Assembly: GCA_022788105.1 (NCBI GenBank)
Contig: JALEVZ010000059.1
Span: 1 to 35,061 of the forward strand
Direction of reading: 5' to 3'
Source: Prevotella sp.
Lineage (GTDB): Bacteria; Bacteroidota; Bacteroidia; Bacteroidales; Bacteroidaceae
Length of the DNA stretch: 35,061 nucleotides
The number at the start of each line of letters is the position of its first letter. Within the stretch, counting starts at the first letter, position 1. The notes under the pieces are model-generated. The model was given only the letters and a program-made list of their open reading frames with translations, searched no databases and was not told the DNA's origin. The translations under genes and the position numbers were made by a program. This document shows, piece by piece, positions 15,461-22,811 of the stretch.

Positions 15461-15758
15461 CAAACAGACGATGTGGCGGTGACGTGCAAAGCCTGGTCTG
15501 CCTTCTGCAGATGTATTCAGCATAACACTTCCATTCACATTTTAATAAGAAAGGAGAACCATACTGGGGACGTGCCGATTTGATCGGGATACTCATCAAT
15601 TTAATTACAGAAACCGAGAACGCTTCTTTTGTCAATGGCGGGCCATATAAACTCGTAAGAGCTAAGCTGAAAAGCCGGTGGATTACAAAGACGGAGAACA
15701 CTCAAATCCTATACACTCGGAGTTTCATCACATCATCGGGCGTCCCCTTTTTGTTTTT
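15461..15758 (+). ncRNA. Candidate structured RNA / transcription-attenuating leader of ribE
   Basis: The 556-bp stretch 15294-15849 has no credible gene. From the predicted start (~15461) it contains a closed RNA domain. GGGGACGU plus CCGA (15566-15578, one bulged G) pairs with UCGG-GCGUCCCC (15736-15747), directly followed by TTTTTGTTTTT, the form of an intrinsic terminator. Inside are nested helices CCGAG/CTCGG (15614-15618 with 15716-15720) and TTTTGTcAAT with ATTACAAAG, plus possible GNRA hairpins (CTC-GTAA-GAG, GCT-GAAA-AGC). CCGAT at 15575 can pair with ATCGG at 15583 or with ATCGG at 15735, two mutually exclusive choices. No second promoter is seen before ribE, so a regulated leader is plausible; a free small RNA is the alternative. 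It does not match the FMN riboswitch core that I know. Confidence 0.5.
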
Positions 15759-15849
15759 CCTCACCATAATATTTCCGCATTATATTCCGCCGTTTTCCAC
15801 CTCATCGAGATGGAAGCAGCAAGAAACCATAAAACAACCGTATAGATAT

Positions 15850-16455
15850 ATGTTTTCAGGAATTGTTGAAGAGATGGCAACAGTTGTAGCTATCGAAAAG
15901 AAACAAGAGAATATAGACTTCACCCTCAGTTGCTCATTTGTAGGCGAACTGGTCATTGACCAGAGCGTGGCACACAACGGCGTATGCCTCACCGTAGTGA
16001 AACTCACCGACAACACCTACACCGTGACAGCCATGAAGGAGACCCTCGAGCGCTCAAACCTCGGCCTGCTGAGTGTCGGCGACAAGGTAAACGTGGAGCG
16101 TTCGATGATAATGAACGGACGACTCGACGGCCACATCGTGCAGGGTCACGTCGACGGAAAGGCTGTGTGCACCGCCATGAGCGACGCTGGCGGCTCCACC
16201 TACTACACGTTCCACTACGATTTCGACCCCGAAATGGCACGCCGCGGCTACTTCACCGTAGACAAAGGCTCCGTAACGGTCAATGGTGTGTCGCTCACCG
16301 TGTGCAACCCCACTGCTGACACGTTCAGCGTGGCCATCATTCCCTACACCCACGACAACACCAACTTCTGCGACATAAAGGTCGGTTCGGTAGTAAACAT
16401 CGAGTTTGACATACTCGGCAAATACATCGCGCGCCTCAACGCGCTGTCTAAATAA
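15850..16455 (+). CDS. ribE: Riboflavin synthase, alpha subunit type
   Basis: 201 residues from the ATG at 15850 (MFSGIVEEMATVV), the invariant riboflavin synthase N-terminus. The frame is open ~270 nt further upstream, but that part shows no similarity and lies in the leader RNA. Two tandem lumazine-binding domains are visible: SVAHNGVCLTVV in repeat 1 and GSVTVNGVSLTVC in repeat 2, plus GHIVQGHVDG. It dismutates two 6,7-dimethyl-8-ribityllumazine molecules into riboflavin. Other rib genes are absent from the window. It is followed after 11 bp by a HAD phosphatase gene, probably co-transcribed. Gene naming varies (ribE or ribC) between species. Confidence 0.95.
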   Translation: MFSGIVEEMATVVAIEKKQENIDFTLSCSFVGELVIDQSVAHNGVCLTVVKLTDNTYTVTAMKETLERSNLGLLSVGDKVNVERSMIMNGRLDGHIVQGHVDGKAVCTAMSDAGGSTYYTFHYDFDPEMARRGYFTVDKGSVTVNGVSLTVCNPTADTFSVAIIPYTHDNTNFCDIKVGSVVNIEFDILGKYIARLNALSK

Positions 16456-16466
16456 GACTCATCCCC

Positions 16467-17105
16467 ATGCACAAATACAAGACTTACGTCTTCGACCTCG
16501 ACGGCACGCTGCTCAGCACACTGACCGATCTTGCCGCAAGCTGCAACTACGCGCTGCGCCATAACGGCATGCCGGAGCGCACGATAGACGAGGTGCGCAT
16601 GTTCGTGGGCAACGGTGTGAAGAAGCTTATGGAGCGCGCCATACCCGACGGACTTGCCAACCCACTGTTTGAACAGACATTCGCTGACTTCCGCCAGCAC
16701 TACATGCGCCACAACCTCGACACCACCGCTCCCTACCCTGGCATCATGGACATGCTGGAGCAGCTCAAGGCAGAAGGCAAAAACATAGCCGTGGTGAGCA
16801 ACAAGTTCTATGCTGCCACACGCGAACTGTGCCGCCATTTCTTCGGCGACCTTGTGCCCGTCGCCATCGGCGAGCGCGAAGACATACGCAAAAAGCCAGC
16901 TCCCGACACCGTGATAGAAGCCTTGCGCGAGCTTGGCGCCAGCAACGACGGTGCCGTGTATATCGGCGACAGCGACGTAGACATCATGACGGCGCGCAAC
17001 AGCGGTATGCCCTGCGTCAGCGTGTTGTGGGGATTCCGCGACAAACAGTTCCTGCTTGAGCACGGAGCCACAACTCTTATACAGACACCGGCAGAGCTTC
17101 CATAA
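16467..17105 (+). CDS. gph: HAD-family phosphatase, phosphoglycolate phosphatase-like
   Basis: 212 residues. HAD motif I VFDLDGTLLST (residues ~8-18, nucleophile Asp and acid/base Asp), motif II IAVVSNKF (Ser), the motif III Lys in RKKPAPDT, and motif IV GDSDVDIMTARNSG are all present. A helical cap is inserted after motif I. Enzymes of this subfamily hydrolyse 2-phosphoglycolate and similar small phosphates. Since it follows riboflavin synthase by 11 bp, an alternative role as a phosphatase of the riboflavin precursor (5-amino-6-ribitylamino-uracil phosphate) or of FMN is possible but unproven. The gene is followed by repeat copy B, which can form a long stem (AAGCCCATTTG with CAAATGGGCTT). 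Confidence 0.85.
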   Translation: MHKYKTYVFDLDGTLLSTLTDLAASCNYALRHNGMPERTIDEVRMFVGNGVKKLMERAIPDGLANPLFEQTFADFRQHYMRHNLDTTAPYPGIMDMLEQLKAEGKNIAVVSNKFYAATRELCRHFFGDLVPVAIGEREDIRKKPAPDTVIEALRELGASNDGAVYIGDSDVDIMTARNSGMPCVSVLWGFRDKQFLLEHGATTLIQTPAELP

Positions 17106-17119
17106 GCCCACGGTGCCTT

Positions 17120-17284
17120 GTTGACAAAATGAAAAAGCCCATTTGAGCTCCTCAATGGGGCGTAGTGGCAACGTCACTACGGCCTAATGAGAGCGCAAAT
17201 GGGCTTAATTGTAAATTCGCCGAGCCTTTAACACACGTTAAGAGCAGGCATTAGCTTTTGCGGCGAAATCTTAGCAAAATGTCA
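17120..17284 (-). repeat. 165-bp intergenic repeat, copy B (minus orientation)
   Basis: Read on the minus strand it begins TGACATTTTG (17284) and ends CATTTTGTCA (17122). TTAACGTGTGTTAA is at 17241-17228, 43 nt from the left end as in the other copies. The core CATTAGGCC plus TGACGTTGCCACTACGCCC matches copy A. It lies downstream of the broken macB gene in that gene's direction. Confidence 0.75.
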
Positions 17285-17367
17285 CGAAAAGCCTCGTTTC
17301 GCTTTCTTAACTACTTTTCTTCTTTTTAAGACAGACCTGCTGTGCAGCAATACAATGCCGCACCACA

Positions 17368-18444
17368 CTATTCATACCTTATAGCCTCTGTCGGGTCGAG
17401 CTGTGCTGCCTTCTTTGCCGGATACCATCCGAAGAACACTCCGGTAAAGGTACACACCGCAAAGCTCATAATGATGCTCCACGGCTGTATGTATATAGGC
17501 CAGTGAGCCACCAGGTTCACAGCGTATGAGGCACCCACACCGAGCAAGACTCCGATTAGTCCGCCAGTCACACTGAGCAGTATGGCCTCGATAAGGAACT
17601 GGTTCAGAATGTCTATACCACGCGCACCAACGCTCATGCGCAGTCCAATCTCGCGCGTACGCTCCGTCACACTCACATACATTATGTTCATAATGCCGAT
17701 GCCTCCGACTATGAGCGATATGCCTGCCACACATCCAAGCAAGATGGTGAGCATGTCGGTAGTTGAATTCATCATGCTCGCCAGCTCCTCCTGCGACCTT
17801 ATATTGAAGTCGTCGGAGTCGGCTTCAGTGGTGTCTGTGGCGTCTTTCAACTTGTGTGTACGTCGCAAAATCTTCGTTATCTCGTCCGTGGCTTGGTCTG
17901 TCACACCCTCTGTTATGGCAGAACAGGTGATGCCTCCGAGATAGGTCTGGGCGAGTATGCGCTTCATCACAGTAGTGTATGGAGCGAGGGCGAGGTCGTC
18001 TTGGTCCATGCCCATGGAGTTGTAGCCTTTCTTCTTCAGCACACCCACCACACGGAACGGTATGCTGTTAAATCGCACCACACGTCCCACAGGGTCGCTT
18101 CCATCGGGGAAGAGGTTGTCAACGATGGTCTGTCCGAGCACGCACACCTTCGCACTTGACTTTATGTCTGCCTCGGTGAACATATCACCATCGCTGACAG
18201 AGAGCTGTCTGATGTCGAGATAGTCGAGGTTTACGCCATAGATTGACGACGGAGTGTTGTTGTTTCCATATATCCACTGCCCGCTGCTGTTCACCGTCGG
18301 GCTGATGCCATTGATGTAGTTGCACTCGTCTTTCAACGCCTGATAGTCGGTGAGCTTTAGCGTCTCCATCGAAGAGGCGTCTTGTCGCACACCGCCTGGC
18401 CCGCGGTCGGCGCCCGGACTAATCATTATCATGTTCGAGCCCAT
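17368..18444 (-). pseudogene. macB: MacB-type ABC transporter permease, N-terminus deleted
   Basis: About 358 residues remain, starting near MGSNMIMISPGAD, which in intact FtsX/MacB-type permeases follows the first membrane helix. That helix (~55-60 residues) is missing. Present: the periplasmic core domain, then three membrane helices (ILLGCVAGISLIVGGIGIMN, ILLSVTGGLIGVLLGVG, IIMSFAVCTFTGVFFGWYPA) and the typical end KAAQLDPTEAIRYE. No ATP-binding gene lies between it and macA, where Bacteroidetes normally have one. The open frame upstream of the ATG runs directly into the macA frame at ~18452-18465, which shows a deletion of roughly 0.9-1 kb. Intact partners would export peptides, lipids or drugs with MacA and TolC. 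Probably non-functional, unless the deletion is an assembly error. Confidence 0.8.
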
Positions 18445-19158
18445 CTCGGCAATGATGCCGTCTCGTCTTCATCTGGGGCAGCCACGCTTATGCCGGTTAT
18501 CACCTGTGTGCCTGTCTTCATGCCGTCGAGCAACTCGGTGTTGGTGCCGTCTGTCATGCCGATATTAACGCGATGTGCCACAATGTTGTTGCCTTCAAGG
18601 GTCCACACCTTGTTTTTGCCGTTACAATCGACTATTTTGCGCTTGCCGATAGTCTCTTTTGTCGGCGTGTAACGCAGCGCTTTAGACGGTACGCACGTCA
18701 CATTCTTGCGCTCTGCGGTGTAGATTGTGACGTTGGCGGTAAGTCCCGGCTTGAGTTTGAGGTCTGCATTAGGCGCGCTTATCACCACTTCGTAGGTCAC
18801 AACATTGTTGGTTGTCGTAGCCTCTTGGCGCACTTGCCAGCGTGGCTTTAGACGCATTGAGTTGATTTACGAGGTTGGTCTTGTCGAGTTCGGCAATGAC
18901 TTGCCCCTTCTTCACCACCGAGTTGTAGTCCACATACAACTTACTCACGATGCCACTCACCTGCGTTCCGACCGTCACGGAGGTGACAGGCTCGATTGTT
19001 CCCGTTGCCGTGACACTGGTCATGAGGTTGGCAGGCGCCACCTTGGCAGTGTCAAACGTCACAGACTCTTCCTTCTTGCCGCCTGACATCATCCAAAAGG
19101 CCACAGCGACCATAGCCACCACACCTGCGGCGACGTACACTTTGCTAATCTTTTTCAT
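18429..19158 (-). pseudogene. macA: MacA-type periplasmic adaptor, internally deleted and frameshifted
   Basis: Two reading frames give two pieces of one adaptor. 19158-18831 encodes the N-terminal membrane anchor MKKISKVYVAAGVVAMVAVA, the first half of the lipoyl/barrel-sandwich domain (VGTQVSGIVSKLYVDYNSVV) and the start of the hairpin (LNASKATLASA). 18840-18429 encodes the beta-barrel and membrane-proximal domains (VRQEATTTNNVVTYEVV... through TGTQVITGI). The coiled-coil hairpin and second lipoyl half, roughly 170-190 residues, are absent. The switch occurs at GCAAGTGCG (minus strand, 18829-18837), which reads as expected in both frames. The C-terminus also runs into the macB deletion. The product would be non-functional as an adaptor. 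Confidence 0.8.
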
Positions 19159-19183
19159 AGTTTTTATGCCTTACTCTGCGGTA

Positions 19184-19242
19184 TTTTGTCTCCTCACCCC
19201 ACTCTTATCGGGAGCAGAAATCATGTTCATAAGGAGACAAAA
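19184..19242. repeat. 11-bp inverted repeat in the macA 5' region
   Basis: TTTTGTCTCCT (19184-19194) and AGGAGACAAAA (19232-19242) are perfect complements around a 37-nt loop, between tolC and macA. There is no U-run on either side, so it is a transcript hairpin or operator-like site rather than a terminator. Otherwise 19159-19351 holds nothing recognisable. Confidence 0.5.
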
Positions 19243-19351
19243 CCACAACCGTCAGAGCGTGTTGGGCGACGAAATAATATTAATACTGTATTTCATTGTT
19301 TATTAGTCAATGCTGGATAAAAAGACCATCAGGACCGACCGAGACAGACTT

Positions 19352-20695
19352 TTACTTCAATTCGCCAGTCTTGTAGAAGCTGAGCATGTTGAGATTAAGT
19401 ATTGTCAAATACTTGCTCTGAAGCTCATTCTGCTGCGCGGTGAGCAGATTGTTCTTGCCAGTCATCAGCTCCACGATGTTCTTCAGACCCAGACGAAACT
19501 GCTCACTCAGCAGTTCGTAGCTGTCTTTAGCACTCTGTGTTGACACGCGTGCTGCCTTGAACTTGTTCTGATTGGTAACAGCCTGCAGCCAATAGTTCTC
19601 TACAGTGGAATAGAGCGTGGTCTGCTTGTCCTTCAAATCGAGCATGTAGCTCTCACGTTGCAGCATGGCCTTGTTGGCAGCGGTCTTTGATTTGCGGTTG
19701 TCAAACAGCGGAACGCTCACCGTAAAGCCACCACCCACACTCATATTGTTCTTCATCTGCGAGCCCCACGCATTGTCGCTCATCGACGTAGTGTTGGTGC
19801 TCACACCGACATTCAAGCCTACACTCGGCAGACGCTGTGCCTTAGCAATCTTCACACTAAGCTCACTGCTCTCCACACCGAGCTGCGCCGCCTTTATCTC
19901 CGGACGGTGTTCCAGCGTGGCAACATATACGGAGTTAAGTGCAGGGACATCTGCCAACGCCATGTCGTCGGTCGTCTGAGGCACCGCAATGTCAAACTCC
20001 TCGTCGCCAGTAATCTGCAATATCTCCTTGAGCTGACGCTTATAGTTGCGCAGATTGCTCTCCGCCTCCACAACATTGAACTCATCTTGCGCACGCTGCG
20101 CAGTGAGTTGCGCCAAGTCTGCCTTACTCATCTTGCCCACGCCGAGCATGGTCTTGCCTCTCTCCTCGTTGGCACGGCTTGTCTCAAGACTCGCCTTATT
20201 CACGCCGATGGCCTCGTTTGAATAGAGAATCTGCACGTAGAGCTGCGCTATCTGTTCAAGAATGGTGTTGGCAGTCTGCGCCGAATCGAGCACAGCCTGC
20301 TGCTCTGTCAGCTTGTTTAGCTTCACCTGATTGGTGTTACGCCCACCATTCCACACGGTCCAGTTGCCGCTCAGCGAGTAGGAACCATTGTAGAAAGTCT
20401 TGTCCACGCTTGTCTCCACATATCCGTTAGCCACCGTCTGTCGTCCCGTCTCGGGCCACGGGCGATACGTAACGTTCTGCGACGTGGAGAAATCGAGCGA
20501 CGGTAGCAGCGCCGCCTGACTCTGTTTCACATCTTCCAGCGCCGATAGCTGCTGCACCTTCGACTTCTTCAGCGAGATGTTGTTAGCCAGCGCATAGTTC
20601 ACACAGTCTGCCAGAGTCCACTCCCTGGCACTGGTCTGTACTGCTGGCGACACCACAAGCAGCCCCGCAATGCAAATCTTGATAAATCCGTTCAT
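19352..20695 (-). CDS. TolC-family outer membrane efflux protein
   Basis: 447 residues with a signal peptide (MNGFIKICIAGLLVV..., cleavage near TSAREW). The two tandem outer membrane efflux domains are visible as long alpha-helical repeats, each starting with the conserved pattern of a helix after a beta segment (ADCVNYALANNISLKKSK, then ALEHRPEIKAAQLGVESSEL). The mature region also has GNWTVWNGG and FTVSVPLFDNRKS, typical of strands leading into the barrel. A TolC-like trimer forms the outer-membrane channel of tripartite export pumps. It is the first gene of the unit, with the broken macA and macB genes downstream. It is intact, so it could serve other pumps. Confidence 0.9.
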   Translation of the reverse strand: MNGFIKICIAGLLVVSPAVQTSAREWTLADCVNYALANNISLKKSKVQQLSALEDVKQSQAALLPSLDFSTSQNVTYRPWPETGRQTVANGYVETSVDKTFYNGSYSLSGNWTVWNGGRNTNQVKLNKLTEQQAVLDSAQTANTILEQIAQLYVQILYSNEAIGVNKASLETSRANEERGKTMLGVGKMSKADLAQLTAQRAQDEFNVVEAESNLRNYKRQLKEILQITGDEEFDIAVPQTTDDMALADVPALNSVYVATLEHRPEIKAAQLGVESSELSVKIAKAQRLPSVGLNVGVSTNTTSMSDNAWGSQMKNNMSVGGGFTVSVPLFDNRKSKTAANKAMLQRESYMLDLKDKQTTLYSTVENYWLQAVTNQNKFKAARVSTQSAKDSYELLSEQFRLGLKNIVELMTGKNNLLTAQQNELQSKYLTILNLNMLSFYKTGELK

Positions 20696-21049
20696 CCTAA
20701 TATAAAAATAAATATGATTGTCTTTTTACGTATTAGATGCTATATGATGGTTAAAAGTTTATTGCATAATGTCATTATTAACAAATGTTTAATATTTCGA
20801 ACCGTTCTCTAACCTTTTGCCACAATTGCAGCTTCTCCAACCGTCAACAAGCGCATGCAGATGCGCCGCTACACAACACTCTGCACCGACCGAACCGCTT
20901 TTTTATATAAATTAAACCTACACTGCCGCAGAATATGGAAAAATAGAATTAATTTTGCAGTCGGATTGACGCCCCGACATCAAGACAAGACACGCGGGAC
21001 ACGTCACACACAACGAACGATAAACACACAATCATATATATAACAAGCA
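20696..21049. other. Divergent intergenic region between tolC and mltG
   Basis: 354 bp, AT-rich near both genes. It contains a plus-strand -7-like box TAATTTTG at 20950-20957, suitable for mltG, but no TTG at 19-21 nt upstream. I see no clear promoter for tolC, no terminator and no gene. Confidence 0.35.
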
Positions 21050-22093
21050 ATGAAAAAAAACAAGAAAATACTGATTGCCACCGTGGCAGGAGCAGCACTC
21101 GCCGGCATAGCGGCAGTGGCATATTATTTCTTTGCACCCATGACGTCGGGCCATGACACCGAATATGTCTACATCGACAACGACGACACCATAGACTCCG
21201 TATATGCTAAGGTCAGCCCAAGAGCCAACAGCATGTCAATGTCGGCATTCCGCATGCTGACAAACTACAGCAGCTACGCCACCAATGTGCGCTCCGGACG
21301 CTATGCCATACGCCCCGGAGAGGGAGCACTCATCGTGTTCCGACACATGAAGAACGGACTTCAGACACCCGTAAGCCTCACCGTGCCGTCGGTACGCACC
21401 ACCGACAAGCTGGCGGCAGAGCTGTCAAAGAAGCTGATGGCAGACAGTGCAGAAATCTACCGCGCACTGAGCGACGAGCAGACATGCAGCAAGTTCGGTT
21501 ACGACACAGCCACAATAGCCTGCATGTTCATCCCCAACACCTACGACATATACTGGAACACGAGCGTGGAACGACTCTTAGAACGCATGGAGAAGGAGTG
21601 TAAGACGTTCTGGAACGGTGAGCGCACAGCCCAAGCCGAAGCCTTGAAGCTGACGCCCGTGCAGGTGACGACACTCGCCAGCATAGTAGACGAAGAGACT
21701 GCCAACAACGCCGAGAAACCCATGGTGGCTGGCATGTACTACAATCGCCTCATGCTGCGCAACGCAGAATATCCCAACGGCATGCCCCTACAGGCCGACC
21801 CCACCATAAAATTTGCATGGAAGCGCTTCGACCTCAAGCGCATCTACCACAATCTGCTGCACATACACAGCCCGTACAACACCTATGTCAACCCCGGACT
21901 GCCCCCTGGCCCCATCCGCATACCCTCTGTTGCCGGAATAGACGCAGTGCTGAATCTCGTGAAACACGACTACCTGTACATGTGTGCAAAGGAAGATTTC
22001 AGTGGCACACATAACTTCGCGCGCTCTTATAACGAGCATCTTCAGAACGCAGCAAAATACAGCAAGGCGCTGAACGAACGCGGAATAAAATAG
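21050..22093 (+). CDS. mltG: Endolytic peptidoglycan transglycosylase MltG
   Basis: 347 residues. A short basic N-terminus and one membrane helix (ILIATVAGAALAGIAAVAYY, ~6-25) are followed by the YceG-like domain in the periplasm. Conserved blocks: FGYDTATIACMFIPNTY, LASIVDEETANN, AGMYYNRL, QADPTIKFA, and the late NTYVNPGLPPGPI. MltG cuts nascent glycan strands and fixes their length, working near the elongation and division machinery. The family motif IVExET appears here as IVDEET, with Asp at the first acidic position. It is a single-gene unit, with a terminator at 22452-22485 and repeat copy C between. Confidence 0.92.
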   Translation: MKKNKKILIATVAGAALAGIAAVAYYFFAPMTSGHDTEYVYIDNDDTIDSVYAKVSPRANSMSMSAFRMLTNYSSYATNVRSGRYAIRPGEGALIVFRHMKNGLQTPVSLTVPSVRTTDKLAAELSKKLMADSAEIYRALSDEQTCSKFGYDTATIACMFIPNTYDIYWNTSVERLLERMEKECKTFWNGERTAQAEALKLTPVQVTTLASIVDEETANNAEKPMVAGMYYNRLMLRNAEYPNGMPLQADPTIKFAWKRFDLKRIYHNLLHIHSPYNTYVNPGLPPGPIRIPSVAGIDAVLNLVKHDYLYMCAKEDFSGTHNFARSYNEHLQNAAKYSKALNERGIK

Positions 22094-22193
22094 CGAAACG
22101 TCATGATTAGCAGTGCGGTGTATAGTGTATAATTATGCATTATGCGCCGCACAACTATATAAAATCATAATGTCACAAAACCGCCACAAAGGC

Positions 22194-22360
22194 TTGACAT
22201 TTTGATAAGAATGCGACGGTTTTTGTGACGCCATTTGTTAACGTCTCTTAAAAGCCGCCATTGCTTTGCCAAAGGGCCCATTTGAGCTCGCCATTAGGCC
22301 CCTTTGACGTCGTCATTAAGGCCCTTTGACAAGCTCAAACGAACGCTTTCATTTTGTCAA
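22194..22360 (+). repeat. 167-bp intergenic repeat, copy C
   Basis: Begins TGACATTTTG (22195) and ends CATTTTGTCA (22350-22359). TTAACGTCTCTTAA is at 22238-22251, again 43 nt from the left end. The core CATTAGGCC (22292-22300) is followed by TGACGTCGTCATTAAGGCCC. It lies downstream of mltG in the same direction. It is part of the 718-bp gene-free stretch 22094-22811, which also holds a terminator, a candidate minus-strand RNA, AT-rich palindromes and the glnS -7 box. Confidence 0.75.
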
Positions 22361-22451
22361 ACGGCCCCTTTTAGAAAACCATGCGGCAGCAGCGACAAAA
22401 CGAATAAATATACATCGCCACCCCACCACATATCCAAACCGTCATAAATGC

Positions 22452-22485
22452 AAAATGCCCGTCTCTTCTCAGAGACAGGCATTTT
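22452..22485. terminator. Bidirectional terminator between mltG and glnS
   Basis: AAAATGCC-C-GTCTC (22452-22465) pairs with GAGAC-A-GGCATTTT (22472-22485) around a TTCTCA loop. The outer A/T pairs give a U-tract in either direction. It can end mltG transcription on the plus strand and the candidate small RNA on the minus strand. Confidence 0.75.
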
Positions 22486-22538
22486 ATCTTAATAGGTATT
22501 AGCTTTCTGTTAAGGCATAAAGATTGTATTCAGGATAA
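22452..22538 (-). ncRNA. Candidate small RNA, about 90 nt
   Basis: A minus-strand promoter at 22545-22576 points away from glnS into a region with no minus-strand gene. The predicted transcript (start near 22538) would end at the 22452-22485 hairpin, about 87-93 nt long. No credible peptide is encoded. The evidence is the promoter-terminator pair alone; no known family was recognised. Confidence 0.3.
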
Positions 22539-22544
22539 CGGTTG

Positions 22545-22576
22545 CAAAATTACGACTTTTTATTGATATAGAACAA
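22545..22576 (-). promoter_or_regulatory. Orphan minus-strand promoter
   Basis: On the minus strand TTG (22574-22576), a 21-nt spacer, then TAATTTTG (22545-22552). No gene lies downstream in this direction for over 1.8 kb. Confidence 0.4.
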
Positions 22577-22584
22577 TTATTTTT

Positions 22585-22652
22585 ACATGTTTAACAACAT
22601 GTTTTTACTTTTTTTACAAAACATACGTCATATACGTTTTTATAAAAAACGT
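22585..22652. repeat. Two AT-rich palindromes upstream of glnS
   Basis: ACATGTT-TAAC-AACATGT (22585-22602) is followed by a T-rich run (TTTTTACTTTTTTT), terminator-like on the plus strand. ACGTTTTTATAAAAAACGT (22634-22652) is a nearly perfect palindrome. Either could act as a terminator, operator or cruciform; none is proven. Confidence 0.45.
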
Positions 22653-22714
22653 TTTCGAGCGACAATAATTTAATAAAGATGTATAAAGAAACGTGTAGTG
22701 TCAAGTTTTTTATG

Positions 22715-22722
22715 TAATTTTG
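22715..22722 (+). promoter_or_regulatory. Probable -7 element of glnS
   Basis: TAATTTTG matches TAnnTTTG, with the predicted start near 22729 and the ATG at 22812. No TTG -33 element is found at 19-21 nt, so it is only a partial promoter match. Confidence 0.4.
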
Positions 22723-22811
22723 TATTAAGATAAACGGCATAGCAACGCGACGCCAAGACAAACAACATCACGACATTAACGAACAAAAACAAAAATACGA
22801 CTATAAAGACT

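Noticed and set aside
15566..15758. tmRNA: the 7-bp GGGGACG/CGTCCCC helix and GATTTGATCGGGATA resemble a tmRNA 5' end.
   Set aside because: No T-arm, no 3' CCA, no tag reading frame, and only ~182 nt long with a U-run directly after the helix.
15461..15758. FMN riboswitch before ribE.
   Set aside because: The conserved RFN blocks (for example GGGTGAAATTCCC and the GACAG/AGTC junction strands) are absent.
15580..15849. N-terminal extension of riboflavin synthase starting at TTG 15580.
   Set aside because: The family starts at MFSGIVE; the extension overlaps the structured RNA and its terminator and has no protein-like character.
19166..19225. 19-residue peptide (MNMISAPDKSGVRRQNTAE) on the minus strand upstream of macA.
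   Set aside because: Short, no ribosome-binding or conservation evidence, and it overlaps the inverted repeat.
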